Assembly: GCA_030431715.1 (NCBI GenBank)
Contig: JAUIIO010000002.1
Span: 165,553 to 229,552, forward strand
Source of the DNA: a bacterium
Lineage (GTDB): Bacteria; Bdellovibrionota_C; UBA2361; RFPC01
Reading direction: 5' to 3'
DNA length: 64,000 bases
The number at the start of each line of letters is the position of its first letter. Positions within the stretch are counted from its first letter, which is position 1. Both the position numbers and the translations under genes were made by a program. The notes below the pieces were generated by a model. The model was not told the origin of the DNA. It worked only from the letters and a program-made list of their open reading frames with translations, and ran no database searches. Below, in pieces: positions 14,733-24,621 of this stretch.

Positions 14733-17700
14733 TTACGCACTTGCAGATTCGCTGGGAGCACTTTCGAGCACTGTTGTGTTCGCATCAGAAGAAGTCTCTG
14801 CCATATCATCATCTTCCTCTTCTTCATCAGCGCCTTCCTCAATAAGCTCTACATCAAGCCCAAGAGATTGAAGCTCCTTAATCATTACGTTAAATGACTC
14901 AGGTAGCCCCGGCTCAAGCACGTGTTCACCTTTAACGATCGACTCATACATCCGAGTACGACCATTGACGTCATCAGACTTCACAGTGAGAAATTCTTGC
15001 AGGCTGTATGCAGCACCGTATGCTTCAAGTGCCCACACCTCCATCTCACCGAGCCGTTGTCCACCGAACTGCGCCTTACCGCCAAGTGGTTGCTGAGTAA
15101 CAAGAGAGTATGGCCCAATCGAGCGTGCATGAATCTTGTCATCAACAAGGTGGTGAAGCTTCAGAATGTACATAACTCCAACGGTAACTTTCTCAGAGAA
15201 AGGCTCTCCGGAACGTCCATCGTAGAGTTGAACCTGTCCATTCTCCTGCTGTTCAGCAAGGGTTAACATCGTACCGATATCATCCTCAGAGGCAGCATCA
15301 AACACAGGTGTTGCAAAGTGCACTCCTGATATCTCACGTCGGCCGAGCTCAACAACTTCCGCATCAGAAAGCTTCTCAATAAACTTCACTCTCTCTTCAG
15401 AAGTAAATGTCGCTTTAAGAAGGTTTCTGACCGCGCCAATAACTTCAGTCCTCATCTCAGGAGTCGCATCAGGACGCGGAGCTCCACTTATTGGATCGAT
15501 AATCGTATCTAGCTGACGCCTAATTATCTTACCGATATTATGAGCAGCCCATCCGAGGTGCGTTTCGAGAATCTGACCGATGTTCATACGAGACGGTACC
15601 CCAAGAGGGTTAAGAACCATATCAACAGGCGTTCCATCTTCAAGGTATGGCATGTCTTCTTGAGGTACGATCTTAGAAAGTACCCCTTTGTTACCGTGGC
15701 GTCCTGCAAGCTTATCACCCACTTGGAGCTTACGCTTAATTGCAACAAACACCTTAACCATTTTGATCACACCAGGAGAAAGCTCATCACCTTCTTTTAC
15801 GCGGTTTTTCTTTTCGCTAAGAAGAGCGCGCTTGCTGTTTATCAGCTGCCCCGTACGTACAACGATCTGGTTAACTTTCTCTTGAATAGCATCATCACCA
15901 ACCTGAAGATCTCGGAGATACTCAAAAGGAATCTCGTTGAGTGAATCAGCGCTTAGTGGAGTGCCTTTAGCGATAAGCTCCTTACGGTTCTCATCGAGAA
16001 GACGAGCCGTAGTAGTCTTACCAGCCAGAAGTTCGTTTACTTCTTTAAGAGCAGCATCGCGAATAATGTTAATCTCATCACGGTAATCCTGCTCTAGTCT
16101 CGCAAGTTCACGCTTCTCTATTTCAAGAGCACGCTCATCTTTCTCAATACCCTTACGAGAGAATACTTGAGTATGGATGATAGTACCTTCTACCCCTGGA
16201 GGAAGCTTCAGGCTTGTATCACGCACCTCACCAGCCTTCTCACCGAAGATAGCTCTTAAAAGCTTTTCTTCTGGGCTAAGCTGAGTCTCACTCTTAGGTG
16301 TGATTTTACCAACCAGAATATCACCCGGTGCTACTTCAGCCCCTATGCGAATAATACCTGATTCATCAAGATCCTTGAGTGCCTCATCTCCAACGTTTGG
16401 AATGTCGCGAGTAATCTCTTCTTTCCCGAGTTTGGTGTCACGAGCGATACATTCAAACTCCTCAATGTGAATAGAGGTAAAAATATCATCCTTTACCATG
16501 TTCTCATTGATGAGTATTGAATCCTCAAAGTTGTACCCGTTCCACGGCATGAATGCGACAACCACATTCTGACCAAGAGCTAACTCTCCCATTTCAGTAC
16601 TTGGACCATCTGCGAGAATTTCGCGTGCGGCAACTTTTTCACCAGGAGTTACAATAGGCTTCTGAGTAATACAGGTGTCTTGGTTTGAACGTCTGTACTT
16701 CACAAGGTTGTAGATATCAACACCAGTATCGAGTGGGTCGTCTGATGTTTTGTCAGCACGTACCACAACACGGTTAGAATCTACTGAGACAACCTTCCCA
16801 GGGCGTTTCGCTACAACCGTCGCACCAGAGTCTCTCGCAACAACTTGCTCCATCCCAGTTCCAACAAGTGGAGCCTGAGACTTAAGACACGGCACAGCCT
16901 GACGTTGCATGTTCGATCCCATCAGAGCTCGGTTCGCATCGTCATTCTCTAGGAATGGGATAAGAGCTGCCGCGACACTCACGATCTGTTTCGGACTAAC
17001 ATCCATTTTTGAAACATTATCGGGGCTTGTTAGTACGTACTCACCGCGATCCCTAGCCTGAACAGCTGGATTTGCGAATGCGCCCTTCTCGTCGAGCTCC
17101 GCACTTGCTTGGGCAATTGTTTCACGCTCTTCTTCAAGTGCTGAAAGGTAGACAACATCATCAGTCACCTTACCGCTGTTATCTACAACCCGGTATGGCG
17201 TCTCAAGAAAGCCGTACTCATTCACACGCGCATAAACCGCAAGAGATGAGATAAGACCAATGTTTGGACCTTCAGGAGTCTCAATCGGACAAATACGCCC
17301 GTAGTGAGTCGTGTTTACGTCACGCACCTCAAAGCCAGCACGGTCACGTGTAAGACCACCAGGCCCAAGAGCAGAAAGTCGACGCTTGTGCGTAATCTCT
17401 GAAAGTGGGTTTGTTTGGTCCATAAATTGTGAAAGCTGAGATGAACCAAAGAACTCCTTAACTACTGCCGCAACGGGCTTGTAATTGATAAGATCCTGAG
17501 GAACAAGCGTATCAACATCCTGCATCCCCATACGCTCTTTAACAGCACGCTCCATGCGAACAAGACCGATACGGAACTGGTTCTCAATAAGCTCACCAAC
17601 CGCACGGATACGTCTGTTACCAAGATGATCGATGTCATCAATTGTGTATCGAACAGGGTCAGTTGAGTTTCTAAGGTTGAGAAGATATCTCACGGTCTGC

Positions 17701-19226
17701 ACGATATCGTCATCAGAGAGAACTCCCTGATCAAGCCCGGGGGCTTCTTTCCCCTGAGAAACATAGAGCTTGTGGTTCATCTTGTAGCGACCAATCTCAG
17801 ATAGGTCGTAACGGTCTGAATTAAAGAACAAGTTCTTAAACGTAGCTGCTGCAGTCTCAGGTCGTGGTGGATCTCCCGGACGAAGTCTGCGGTAGATCTC
17901 GATTAAACTCTCAGTAGTTGGGTATCCTGCAATTCTACCATAAAGATCAGCTCTTTCAGGATCCATCTTATCAGTAAGAAGAGTCTTAAGAAGCGAATCT
18001 CCGATGTGGTTATCTTCAAGATAAAGAGTGCGAACTCTTTCAATGCCCTGGCTTTGGAGGAGAGAGATTGTACCCTCTTCTACAACTTCACCCTTAGCAT
18101 TTATCTTATCAGCTGTAAGCTCTTCACCTGCGTAGATGAGAACTTCAATATCTTCAAAGAGCTCACGTCCATCAGTCTCATTAAGCTCTTCAATGACTTC
18201 AGTGAAACGATCCTTAATGACGTCCCAACCGATAAGCAGCTCACCAGCTTCAGCTATAATTTCACCAGACTTAGGATGTACAACATCTTCTTCGCACTGA
18301 ACAATTGTATCGGCACAAACCAGACCAGAGATCGATTCAGGATCAATCTCAATACTGCTAACACCAGCCTCTTTCATTCTTCGGATAACAGCTCGGTTAA
18401 ACTTCCCGGCTTTTTTACAAAGAACTTTTGAACCAGATTTAATCTCACGGAAGGCCTTTTGCCCTTCAAGCTGATCAGGAACGAACTCTTTCGTTATCAT
18501 TCCACGCTTTCCGAAATTAATTGTATCGTGCTTGTAGAAATCCGTTAGGATTTCGTCTGAGCTCAGGCCAAGAGCCCTGAGAAGTACAGTAGCGTTAAGC
18601 TTTCTTCTTCTGTCGATTCGAACGTGAAGAATGTCTTTAATGTCGAATTCAAGATCAATCCATGAACCACGGTAAGGTATTACTCGAGCTGAGTAGAGGA
18701 GCTTACCTGAAACATGGCTCTTTCCGTCATCGTGCGAGAAGAACACACCGGGCGAACGGTGAAGTTGGCTGACGATAACACGTTCAGTACCATTAATAAG
18801 GAAGGTCCCCTTCTCCGTCATGAGTGGGATCTCACCGAAGTATACTTGGTCTTCTTTAAGAGCGCTTAAGGTTCTGGCACCTGTATCAGGATCAACGTCC
18901 CAGAGAACGAGCTGAATAGTCACTCGTAATGGTGCTGCCCATGTCATGCCACGATCACGACACTCATCTACATCATACTTAGGAGTTCCTAGCGTGTAGG
19001 AAACGTATTCCATTGTGGCAGTGTTGTTGTAATCTGAAATTGGAAATACAGATTTAAAAACTTTTTCCAGACCGATTTCTTCTCGCTTGTCTGGATCAGC
19101 CTCAGCTTGTAAGAATCTTTCATAAGAGCGCTTCTGTATCGCAATCAGGTGCGGTATCTCAGCAACTTCATTGATATCTGCATAGGATTTGCGTAGACGG
19201 AGGTTCGATTTAATCTTCGATGCCAT
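14733..19226 (-). CDS. rpoB: RNA polymerase beta subunit
   Basis: 1497 residues, longer than the roughly 1340 of E. coli. The rifampicin region ([19 protein letters not shown], about residue 595 onward) has wild-type residues at the usual resistance positions. Proteobacterial-type motifs include [20 protein letters not shown] and [18 protein letters not shown]. The extra length comes mainly from an insertion between about residues 270 and 450 and a C-terminal tail of about 45 residues that is acidic then Ser/Ala-rich ([18 protein letters not shown]). Lies 438 bases after rplL, an unusually open gap with its own hairpin and candidate promoter. Confidence 0.97.
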   Translation of the reverse strand: MASKIKSNLRLRKSYADINEVAEIPHLIAIQKRSYERFLQAEADPDKREEIGLEKVFKSVFPISDYNNTATMEYVSYTLGTPKYDVDECRDRGMTWAAPLRVTIQLVLWDVDPDTGARTLSALKEDQVYFGEIPLMTEKGTFLINGTERVIVSQLHRSPGVFFSHDDGKSHVSGKLLYSARVIPYRGSWIDLEFDIKDILHVRIDRRRKLNATVLLRALGLSSDEILTDFYKHDTINFGKRGMITKEFVPDQLEGQKAFREIKSGSKVLCKKAGKFNRAVIRRMKEAGVSSIEIDPESISGLVCADTIVQCEEDVVHPKSGEIIAEAGELLIGWDVIKDRFTEVIEELNETDGRELFEDIEVLIYAGEELTADKINAKGEVVEEGTISLLQSQGIERVRTLYLEDNHIGDSLLKTLLTDKMDPERADLYGRIAGYPTTESLIEIYRRLRPGDPPRPETAAATFKNLFFNSDRYDLSEIGRYKMNHKLYVSQGKEAPGLDQGVLSDDDIVQTVRYLLNLRNSTDPVRYTIDDIDHLGNRRIRAVGELIENQFRIGLVRMERAVKERMGMQDVDTLVPQDLINYKPVAAVVKEFFGSSQLSQFMDQTNPLSEITHKRRLSALGPGGLTRDRAGFEVRDVNTTHYGRICPIETPEGPNIGLISSLAVYARVNEYGFLETPYRVVDNSGKVTDDVVYLSALEEERETIAQASAELDEKGAFANPAVQARDRGEYVLTSPDNVSKMDVSPKQIVSVAAALIPFLENDDANRALMGSNMQRQAVPCLKSQAPLVGTGMEQVVARDSGATVVAKRPGKVVSVDSNRVVVRADKTSDDPLDTGVDIYNLVKYRRSNQDTCITQKPIVTPGEKVAAREILADGPSTEMGELALGQNVVVAFMPWNGYNFEDSILINENMVKDDIFTSIHIEEFECIARDTKLGKEEITRDIPNVGDEALKDLDESGIIRIGAEVAPGDILVGKITPKSETQLSPEEKLLRAIFGEKAGEVRDTSLKLPPGVEGTIIHTQVFSRKGIEKDERALEIEKRELARLEQDYRDEINIIRDAALKEVNELLAGKTTTARLLDENRKELIAKGTPLSADSLNEIPFEYLRDLQVGDDAIQEKVNQIVVRTGQLINSKRALLSEKKNRVKEGDELSPGVIKMVKVFVAIKRKLQVGDKLAGRHGNKGVLSKIVPQEDMPYLEDGTPVDMVLNPLGVPSRMNIGQILETHLGWAAHNIGKIIRRQLDTIIDPISGAPRPDATPEMRTEVIGAVRNLLKATFTSEERVKFIEKLSDAEVVELGRREISGVHFATPVFDAASEDDIGTMLTLAEQQENGQVQLYDGRSGEPFSEKVTVGVMYILKLHHLVDDKIHARSIGPYSLVTQQPLGGKAQFGGQRLGEMEVWALEAYGAAYSLQEFLTVKSDDVNGRTRMYESIVKGEHVLEPGLPESFNVMIKELQSLGLDVELIEEGADEEEEDDDMAETSSDANTTVLESAPSESASA

Positions 19227-19509
19227 ATATACCTGCTAAAAGTATGTCGTTATGAACCGCTAACTTGTCGTGCAATTTGTTGTGTTACAACAAGCAGTAC
19301 GCGACTCTTTATTTGTACGCAGCTCTCACAAGCTGAACTTGCTTCCCTACCCTAGGAGATGAACTTCGCTCTACTCACAAAAACAGTCGACCAGTTCGCG
19401 GTCTTCAAAAGTTTGAAGACACAACGAATTGGATTCGCGTGTATGATGCGAGTTAAACGTTGGATACGATCTCGTTTGAAGGGTGAGAATATTAATCACT
19501 GACCCGTAA

Positions 19510-19537
19510 ATTATAAGCTCAATTGTGAGAATTACAA
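19510..19537 (-). promoter_or_regulatory. rpoB: Candidate rpoB promoter
   Basis: On the minus strand TTGTAA (19537-19532), a 16-base spacer and TATAAT (19515-19510) form a near-consensus sigma-70 pair about 280 bases upstream of the rpoB ATG. It would let rpoBC be transcribed separately from the ribosomal protein genes. Identified by eye only. Confidence 0.45.
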
Positions 19538-19589
19538 GTGGGCGTGCCTGAGAGCGGCCATATTGGCCCCTCTGCAGGCATGCACCCAC
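19538..19589. promoter_or_regulatory. Large hairpin in the rplL-rpoB gap
   Basis: GTGGGCGTGCCTGAGAG with CGGCC pairs, with small bulges, to GGCCCCTCTGCAGGCATGCACCCAC around a 5-base loop (ATATT). In E. coli the rplL-rpoB gap carries an attenuator and an RNase III site; this hairpin is in the equivalent place and could do the same. It lies directly upstream of the candidate promoter. The rest of the 438-base gap (19227-19664) holds no gene I can support. Confidence 0.6.
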
Positions 19590-19664
19590 CAAGTTTCGTG
19601 TACTCGTCCTGAGGGCCACTACAGAGAATAGCCACCGAACGAGACCCTACACGTGGGGTTTGCT

Positions 19665-20048
19665 CTACTTAAGGCTAGCCTTAGCGCCGACCTCTTCAAG
19701 CTTCTTCTTGAAGTCTTCAGCTTCTTCCTTAGAGACGCCTTCTTTAAGGACTTTTGGAGTTGCATCCACCATGTCCTTGGCTTCTTTAAGACCTAAGCCT
19801 GTGATTTCTCTCACAACTTTGATGACTTTTACGCGCTCAGAACCTGCATCATCAAGACTAATGTCAAACTCAGTCTTTTCTTCAGCAGCTTCACCACCAG
19901 CAGCGCCTGGAACACCAGCAGCCATCATAGCCATTGGAGCAGCAGCAGTAACTCCGAGCTCGTCTTCAAGCTCTTTAACCATTTTCGCTGCATCCATTAG
20001 AGACATTCCTTTAATGTACTCTATTACGTCTTCATAAGTAGCACTCAT
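19665..20048 (-). CDS. rplL: 50S ribosomal protein L7/L12
   Basis: Stalk protein that recruits translation factors. 127 residues: an N-terminal dimerisation helix ([23 protein letters not shown]), an Ala/Gly/Pro hinge around residues 33-55, and the C-terminal factor-binding domain ([18 protein letters not shown] and [18 protein letters not shown]). Starts at ATG 20048 with GAGGAG upstream. Lies 45 bases after rplJ. Confidence 0.97.
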   Translation of the reverse strand: MSATYEDVIEYIKGMSLMDAAKMVKELEDELGVTAAAPMAMMAAGVPGAAGGEAAEEKTEFDISLDDAGSERVKVIKVVREITGLGLKEAKDMVDATPKVLKEGVSKEEAEDFKKKLEEVGAKASLK

Positions 20049-20093
20049 TTTCTACTCCTCTATTATATCCACAAACTCACACTCGTGGGGTTA

Positions 20094-20639
20094 TTATTCC
20101 TGACTCTCGAGCTTTTGCCGTTGGGCTTCCAAAGTTTGTACCAACTTGGACCCAGGAGCTTGAAGAAGCTGAACAACCTTAGTCGCAGGTGCGCTAAGAA
20201 TGCTAAGCAGCTTCGCGTAAAGCTCGTCTCGACTTGGCAGATCGGAGAGTTCTTTAATCCCGTCTATTTCAAGACAGTTTCCCTCAAACCATCCGCCCTT
20301 TATCTCAAGATTTTCATGCTCTTTTGCAAATTTGGTCATTACCTTTGCAGGTCCGGCAGGGTCTTCTTCAGAGAAGACAACAAAACTAGGACCACTAAAG
20401 AGCTCTTTAAATTTCTCAACCTGTTCTGGCGACCCATCAGTAAGAGCTTGGTCAATAGACACCTTCGCAAGTGTGTTCTTTACCACACGACCGAAAGCAC
20501 CGCTCTCAGTAAGGGCAGCCCTTAGTTGAGTGATCTCGTCTACTGTCAGCCCCCGGTAGTCAGCACACATAGCCAAAACTGACTTCTTAAGGTGCCCACC
20601 AATAAGCTCTACTTCTTTTTCCTTTCCAGCCTTATCCAT
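20094..20639 (-). CDS. rplJ: 50S ribosomal protein L10
   Basis: Base of the L7/L12 stalk; 181 residues. The N-terminal part binds rRNA and L11 (CADYRGLTVDEITQLRAALTESG, VVKNTLAKVSIDQAL), the C-terminal helix binds L12 dimers. Only 39 bases separate it from rplA, so there is no room for the long L10 leader seen in some bacteria; L10 autoregulation, if present, must act elsewhere. Confidence 0.96.
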   Translation of the reverse strand: MDKAGKEKEVELIGGHLKKSVLAMCADYRGLTVDEITQLRAALTESGAFGRVVKNTLAKVSIDQALTDGSPEQVEKFKELFSGPSFVVFSEEDPAGPAKVMTKFAKEHENLEIKGGWFEGNCLEIDGIKELSDLPSRDELYAKLLSILSAPATKVVQLLQAPGSKLVQTLEAQRQKLESQE

Positions 20640-20678
20640 AATCTCATCTCTCCAGAATCAAACTTGTTCTCTCTTCTC

Positions 20679-21377
20679 TTACATAGTCCTTAACGGAGCT
20701 ACGTCGAACTTGACGACAGGCCCCATTGTTAAAGACAGAGCAGCTGATTTTAGATAGAACCCTTTGCTCGTAGAAGGCTTAACTTTGTTAAGCGCAGAAA
20801 TAAGAGCTGAAAGGTTTTGCTCAATCTTCTCACCACCGAATGAAGCTTTACCAATTGATGCGTGAACAATTCCCGCTTTCTCAACACGGTACTCTGCACG
20901 CCCAGCCTTGATACCTTTAACCGCCTCACCAACGTCGAACGTTACTGTACCAACTTTAGGTGATGGCATAAGACCGCGTGGGCCAAGCACTTTACCGAGC
21001 TTACCAACTTGAGCCATCATATCTGGTGTAGCTACAACACTATCGAAGTCCATAAAGCCACCTTGAATTTCTTCAGCAAGATCTTCAGCGCCAACTTTAT
21101 CAGCACCAGCGTCAAGCGCCTCCTTGGCTTTATCGCCCTTAGCAAAGACAACGACACGAACATCCTTACCAAGGCCGTTTGGTAGTGCGACACTTCCTCT
21201 TACGTTCTGATCTGCCTTTCTCGGGTCAACTCCGAGGTGAATCGCAACGTCTACAGACTCGTCAAACTTTGCTGAAGCAGTACTGCAAACTATCTGACAT
21301 GCCTCTGACACTGGGTAAAGCTCATCGACATTTACTTTCTCAGCGGCTTGCTTATATCTTTTTCCAACTTTTGCCAT
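20679..21377 (-). CDS. rplA: 50S ribosomal protein L1
   Basis: L1-stalk protein contacting E-site tRNA; 232 residues, normal length. Recognised from [11 protein letters not shown] start, the [25 protein letters not shown] block, [14 protein letters not shown], and the C-terminal [21 protein letters not shown]. Lies 35 bases after rplK, with which it forms the usual L11-L1 unit. Confidence 0.97.
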   Translation of the reverse strand: MAKVGKRYKQAAEKVNVDELYPVSEACQIVCSTASAKFDESVDVAIHLGVDPRKADQNVRGSVALPNGLGKDVRVVVFAKGDKAKEALDAGADKVGAEDLAEEIQGGFMDFDSVVATPDMMAQVGKLGKVLGPRGLMPSPKVGTVTFDVGEAVKGIKAGRAEYRVEKAGIVHASIGKASFGGEKIEQNLSALISALNKVKPSTSKGFYLKSAALSLTMGPVVKFDVAPLRTM

Positions 21378-21412
21378 CTTATTCCTCTGCGAAAAATTCT
21401 ATTTTGCGTCCT

Positions 21413-21835
21413 CTAAACAACATCAATTCCCATACTACGTGCTGTTCCCATTACGGAGCGCATAGCAGACTCTTCGTTGTTAGTGTTTAAATCTTGAAGC
21501 TTCTTTTGAGCAATCTCTTTGACCTGATCCATTGAAACACGACCAACTTTCTTCGTATTCGGCTCTCCAGATCCCTTCTTAAGCTTTGCTGCTTGCATGA
21601 GGAGGTAAGACACTGGTGGAGATTTAAGCTCAAAAGTAAATGAGCGATCTTTGTAAACCGTAAGAACAACTGGAGTAACCTCTCCTTGCTGCTTCTGTGT
21701 CTTAGCATTAAAAGCCTTACAGAAATCCATAATGTTCACGCCGTGCTGACCGAGAACAGGACCGATAGGTGGCGCAGGGTTAGCCTGTCCCCCTTTAATC
21801 TGTAGCTTCACTATTGATTGAACTTCTTTTGCCAT
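21413..21835 (-). CDS. rplK: 50S ribosomal protein L11
   Basis: GTPase-associated-centre protein; 140 residues. Conserved segments: [54 protein letters not shown] and the C-terminal [11 protein letters not shown]. Starts at ATG 21835. Lies 31 bases after nusG. Confidence 0.97.
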   Translation of the reverse strand: MAKEVQSIVKLQIKGGQANPAPPIGPVLGQHGVNIMDFCKAFNAKTQKQQGEVTPVVLTVYKDRSFTFELKSPPVSYLLMQAAKLKKGSGEPNTKKVGRVSMDQVKEIAQKKLQDLNTNNEESAMRSVMGTARSMGIDVV

Positions 21836-21866
21836 TTCTTATCTCCTGTGACTTGCGAAAACCTCG

Positions 21867-22685
21867 CTAGCTCTTTTCTACCTGTATAAAATCAAGCTCA
21901 ACCGGGGTGGCTCGACCAAAAATACTGATAAGGACTTTTAACTTGCCCTTCTCCGGCTTCACTTCTTCAACTGTTCCACTAAAATCAGTAAACGGCCCAT
22001 CAATAACCTTAACCGTTTCACCCTCAGAGAAGTTGAGCTTAGCCTTCGGTGAAGCTGCTCCCTCTTCAACTTGCTGCAATATCTTATTAACTTCATCTGG
22101 GCCTAGAGGCTCAGGTTGAGACTCATCACCACCGATAAATCCAGTGATTTTCGGAGTCTCTTTAACGAGGTGCCAAGTGTCTTGGTTCATCACCATGTTA
22201 ACGAGCATATAACCGGGAAAGAACTTTCGCTTTGAAGTTTTCTTCTCGCCACGCACAAGCTCAACAACAGTCTCCTCAGGAACTCTTACCTCACCAAAAA
22301 GATCCTCCATCTCATGCGTACGCACTCGATCTTCAAGGGCCATCTTCGCTTTCTGCTCAAAGCCTGAATACGCATTAACCACGTACCATTTAAGATCTGG
22401 ATGAGGCTCTTTTTCCGCAGCAACTTCTTCAACTTGTTCTTCTGATTGCGGAGCCTCCTCTTGAGCATCAACTGCTGTCGCTGGTTCAGGCTCATGCTGC
22501 GGCGCGGCGGTGAGCGGAGTCGCTCCCTCGGCAGAACTTTCAGGAGATCCTGCTGCTTCCGCTTCGGCTACTGAGTCAGCCGCCCCTTCAGGAGCTACGC
22601 TATCAGCCTGCACTTCTTCTTCTGTGGTTTTTTTCTCACCAACCACTTCTGTATTTTCACTGCTCACTGCTTCTTCTGAACTCAT
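21867..22685 (-). CDS. nusG: Transcription antitermination factor NusG with long acidic N-terminus
   Basis: Binds RNA polymerase and couples it to Rho or the ribosome. 272 residues from the ATG at 22685 (GAGAG just upstream; an in-frame TTG 8 codons earlier is possible). The ordinary NusG part starts near residue 99 (KWYVVNAYSGFEQKAK) with the NGN domain (KFFPGYMLVNM) and ends in a KOW domain (GETVKVIDGPFTDFSG). The first roughly 95 residues are a low-complexity, strongly acidic Glu/Ala/Ser extension that most NusG proteins (about 180 residues) lack. First real gene after secE, 52 bases on. Confidence 0.95.
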   Translation of the reverse strand: MSSEEAVSSENTEVVGEKKTTEEEVQADSVAPEGAADSVAEAEAAGSPESSAEGATPLTAAPQHEPEPATAVDAQEEAPQSEEQVEEVAAEKEPHPDLKWYVVNAYSGFEQKAKMALEDRVRTHEMEDLFGEVRVPEETVVELVRGEKKTSKRKFFPGYMLVNMVMNQDTWHLVKETPKITGFIGGDESQPEPLGPDEVNKILQQVEEGAASPKAKLNFSEGETVKVIDGPFTDFSGTVEEVKPEKGKLKVLISIFGRATPVELDFIQVEKS

Positions 22686-22737
22686 ATCTTCTCTCGAAAA
22701 GTCATCCAAGAAATTAATCTCTTAGCGTTCTTAATCT

Positions 22738-22956
22738 CTACTGATTCGTGAGCACCGCACCCATCAAGTTGCTAAACAGGATATCAAGGAGAAAGAGACA
22801 CACAGCAACAAAGATCATAATGACAAGCGTCACTAGAGTTGCTTGAATAGTCTCCTGACGCGTTGGTGTTGTTACCTTCTTCAGTTCATCCACGCTTTCA
22901 GCCAAAAAGCCTCTTGCAGATGATACAGAAGAGCCTGTATTCTGTGCCTTGCTCAT
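22738..22956 (-). CDS. secE: Preprotein translocase subunit SecE
   Basis: Small inner-membrane subunit that clamps SecY. 72 residues starting MSKAQNTG at 22956; an open frame continues upstream but adds sequence without family resemblance. Seen: amphipathic helix LAESVDELKKVTTPTRQET, typical of SecE, then one membrane helix (ATLVTLVIMIFVAVCLFLLD). Position before nusG is the canonical one and supports the call. The tRNA-Trp usually found just upstream is not here but about 16 kb away. Confidence 0.93.
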   Translation of the reverse strand: MSKAQNTGSSVSSARGFLAESVDELKKVTTPTRQETIQATLVTLVIMIFVAVCLFLLDILFSNLMGAVLTNQ

Positions 22957-23464
22957 AAAACTCTTATAATATTCCTGTCGCAGACCAGCGGTGGTTTGTT
23001 TGATGTAGAAGGTATGCAGATACCTTAAGCAATTATCCTGACATCGAACTAACAAACAATTGAACAATGCAATTGGTCAGTTCATACTCTCAGAATAATG
23101 TGCCTTCAGGAAAACATCTGGAAAAGATTCCAAAACGTTCAGAGTGTAAGACTTAAATTGAAGCTAGCCTTAAACTCATCCTGCTATCACATCAAACTTT
23201 TTCACGTTTATGTATGAACTCTTACCAGCCCGTAAGAGTGTGCACCCATACTAAAACGCCTAGGGGTCCCCTGATCACGAAAAAGTAGACGGGAACATTA
23301 GCAAAATTCGATCTTCAGCGCAAACCCGTGACAGCTTTTTTTAACTTTTGCAAGAGAAAAGTTGCTGGGGTATTTTTCTTGCGAAAAACCACATTAAATT
23401 CAAACACTTAATCAGGGGCTTGTAAAATGGCGCTTAATTCGGGTAAAAGAATGCTTCATTATTT
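22957..23464. other. Gap upstream of secE
   Basis: About 510 bases between secE (minus) and the first tRNA-derived repeat (plus). It must contain the secE-nusG operon promoter and probably one for the tRNAs. No gene, long repeat or confident promoter was identified; the stretch 23335-23410 is A/T-rich. Confidence 0.5.
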
Positions 23465-23530
23465 GCTGGCGTAGCTTCCTCCTTCGCGTAAAGCTTCGGA
23501 GGACAGGCAATTGGTAGAGCGCTTGGTTGA
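23465..23530 (+). pseudogene. Broken tRNA-Thr 5' copy with inserted palindrome
   Basis: GCTGGCGTAGCT, the first 12 bases of the intact tRNA-Thr 110 bases downstream, is followed by a palindrome (23477-23503, TCCTCC/GGAGGA arms, loop TTCGCGTAAAGCTTC). The tRNA sequence then resumes as GCAATTGGTAGAGC and is lost in the anticodon arm. It cannot fold as a tRNA. Confidence 0.75.
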
Positions 23531-23574
23531 AATAACCTGCTGCTTTGGCTAATTAATACGTTGGACACAATTAT

Positions 23575-23647
23575 GCTGGCGTAGCTCAATTGGTAGAGCA
23601 ACTGATTTGTAATCAGTAGGTTGCGGGTTCAAGTCCCATCGCCAGCT
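23575..23647 (+). tRNA. tRNA-Thr (TGT)
   Basis: Cloverleaf by eye: acceptor GCTGGCG/CGCCAGC, D arm GCTC/GAGC, anticodon loop TTTGTAA giving TGT, T loop TTCAAGT, discriminator T. CCA is not encoded. First of three plus-strand tRNAs beside the divergent secE operon. Confidence 0.95.
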
Positions 23648-23826
23648 ATTTTTTTCGCTCGCCGCTCGGGCCAAGGACCTGCAAGTCCCTCTCCGGTTAA
23701 TCACCGGCTCACCCTAGCGGATATACGAGTGAAGAAAAAAAGAGCTGGTGATGGGGCTTGAACCCTGCCCCGCAGGGATAATACTGCAAGTCTCTCCATA
23801 CGTAGTATGGAGGTACCATCGCCAGC
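23648..23826 (+). repeat. Inverted and direct copies of tRNA-Thr(TGT) 3' end
   Basis: The tRNA 3' end plus its TTTTTTTCGCTCG flank recurs in inverse orientation as CGAGTGAAGAAAAAAAG plus AGCTGGTGATGGGGCTTG (ending near 23767), enclosing two smaller hairpins (AGGAC/GTCCC-like and CCGGT/ACCGG). After a CCCTG/CAGGG palindrome and AATACTGC, the 3' end appears again directly (23784-23826, ending CCATCGCCAGCT), interrupted by a CTCCATAC/GTATGGAG palindrome. So the 3' half is present direct, inverted and direct again. Confidence 0.75.
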
Positions 23827-23899
23827 TTGGCGTTTTCTACTTTTAAGTAAGTAGAAAAGTTAGCAATATCAACACATTGATGTAGTTATGCTAACATAA

Positions 23900-24088
23900 G
23901 CGGGAGTAGCTCCAGCCGTCGCACCTAACGGTGCTATGGCTGACAGGCAGCTGGCTAGCCACGTCCTCCGTAGCTTTGTGCGTAGGAGGAAGCATTAGCC
24001 TTCCAAGCTAAGGGACAGAACGCGAGCTAGCGCAGCGTTTTGTGTGAGAACTCCCAAAATAACAATGCGAGATTCGAACTCGCGACCC
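23900..24088 (+). pseudogene. Broken tRNA-Gly copy with three inserted palindromes
   Basis: Begins GCGGGAGTAGCTC like the intact tRNA-Gly at 24122. It is interrupted by a nested hairpin (about 23913-23942, CAGCC/GGCTG outer and GCACC/GGTGC inner arms), by a TCCTCC/GGAGGA palindrome (23964-23990), and after ATTAGCCTTCCAAGCTAAGG by an AACGC/GCGTT hairpin with loop GAGCTAGCGCA (24019-24039). It ends in an inverted copy of the tRNA-Gly T arm (24067-24088, GCGAGATTCGAACTCGCGAC). The anticodon arm with TCC is intact, but the whole cannot fold as a normal tRNA. Confidence 0.75.
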
Positions 24089-24121
24089 GATTGTGGTAAA
24101 GGGTATAAATTTCCACCGTAA

Positions 24122-24195
24122 GCGGGAGTAGCTCAGCTGGCTAGAGCATTAGCCTTCCAAGCTAAGGGTCGCGAGTTCGAATCTCGTCTCCCGCT
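24122..24195 (+). tRNA. tRNA-Gly (TCC)
   Basis: Acceptor GCGGGAG/CTCCCGC, anticodon loop CTTCCAA giving TCC, T loop TTCGAAT, discriminator T; CCA not encoded. Preceded by a broken copy of itself. Confidence 0.95.
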
Positions 24196-24241
24196 TATCT
24201 TTTTTTCTCTCTCAACCCGCCTCCGCAAACGCTATGGCGGA

Positions 24242-24278
24242 CAAATTAAAAAGTAGCTGCGGGCTACTTTTTAATTTG
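24242..24278. repeat. Perfect 16-bp palindrome before tRNA-Tyr
   Basis: CAAATTAAAAAGTAGC, loop TGCGG, GCTACTTTTTAATTTG. The right arm's last base is the first base of tRNA-Tyr. It could terminate the tRNA-Gly transcript (T-rich arm) or be one more of the palindromes inserted around tRNAs here. Confidence 0.8.
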
Positions 24279-24360
24279 GTGGGATGTCCGAGTGGCTAAA
24301 GGAGGCAGACTGTAAATCTGCTAGCGCAAGCTTACACAGGTTCGAATCCTGTTCCCACCA
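24278..24360 (+). tRNA. tRNA-Tyr (GTA)
   Basis: Class II tRNA of 83 bases: acceptor GGTGGGA/TCCCACC, anticodon loop CTGTAAA giving GTA, long variable arm (GCTAGCGCAAGCTTACACA region), T loop TTCGAAT, discriminator A, no CCA encoded. Confidence 0.94.
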
Positions 24361-24517
24361 GGTTTTCCGCTTGGCGCTCGGCTTGTCGGACGAAGCCTAC
24401 TGGCGAAGGCCGGGCCCACGCGCTGCCGCGCTTTTATTATTACCACTCAGGATTCGAACCTTGAAACAATACTGCGAATCCTAAGCCGTATAACGGCTTA
24501 ATCCTGTTCCCACCAGG
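24361..24517 (+). repeat. Inverted and direct copies of tRNA-Tyr 3' end
   Basis: A palindrome GGCTTGTCGGACGAAGCC...GGCGAAGGCCGGG (about 24381-24413) is followed by an inverted T arm (CAGGATTCGAACC, 24448-24460), then AACAATACTGC, then a direct 3' half (24475-24515) in which CGAATC and ATCCTGTTCCCACCA are split by TAAGCCGT/ACGGCTTA. Same direct-inverted-direct plan as after tRNA-Thr. Confidence 0.75.
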
Positions 24518-24587
24518 TTTATCTCTCCGAGGGGCGTTTCGAGAGTAAACTCTCTGCAACTCCAAATCTTTTTCCTAGTCACCACAA

Positions 24588-24615
24588 TTGACTATCTCCA
24601 GTCAGACAATACTAT
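24588..24615 (+). promoter_or_regulatory. Candidate promoter for a structured RNA
   Basis: TTGACT (24588-24593), 16 bases, TACTAT (24610-24615). Transcription would start near 24622-24625, exactly where the long self-complementary stretch begins. By eye only. Confidence 0.5.
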
Positions 24616-24621
24616 ACAGCA

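Noticed and set aside
19371..19619. 82-codon frame in the rplL-rpoB gap (minus)
   Set aside because: It runs through the large hairpin, has no good ribosome-binding site and no resemblance to a family.
24284..24484. Open frame of 66 codons across tRNA-Tyr
   Set aside because: It is the tRNA gene and its repeat read as protein; no ribosome-binding site.
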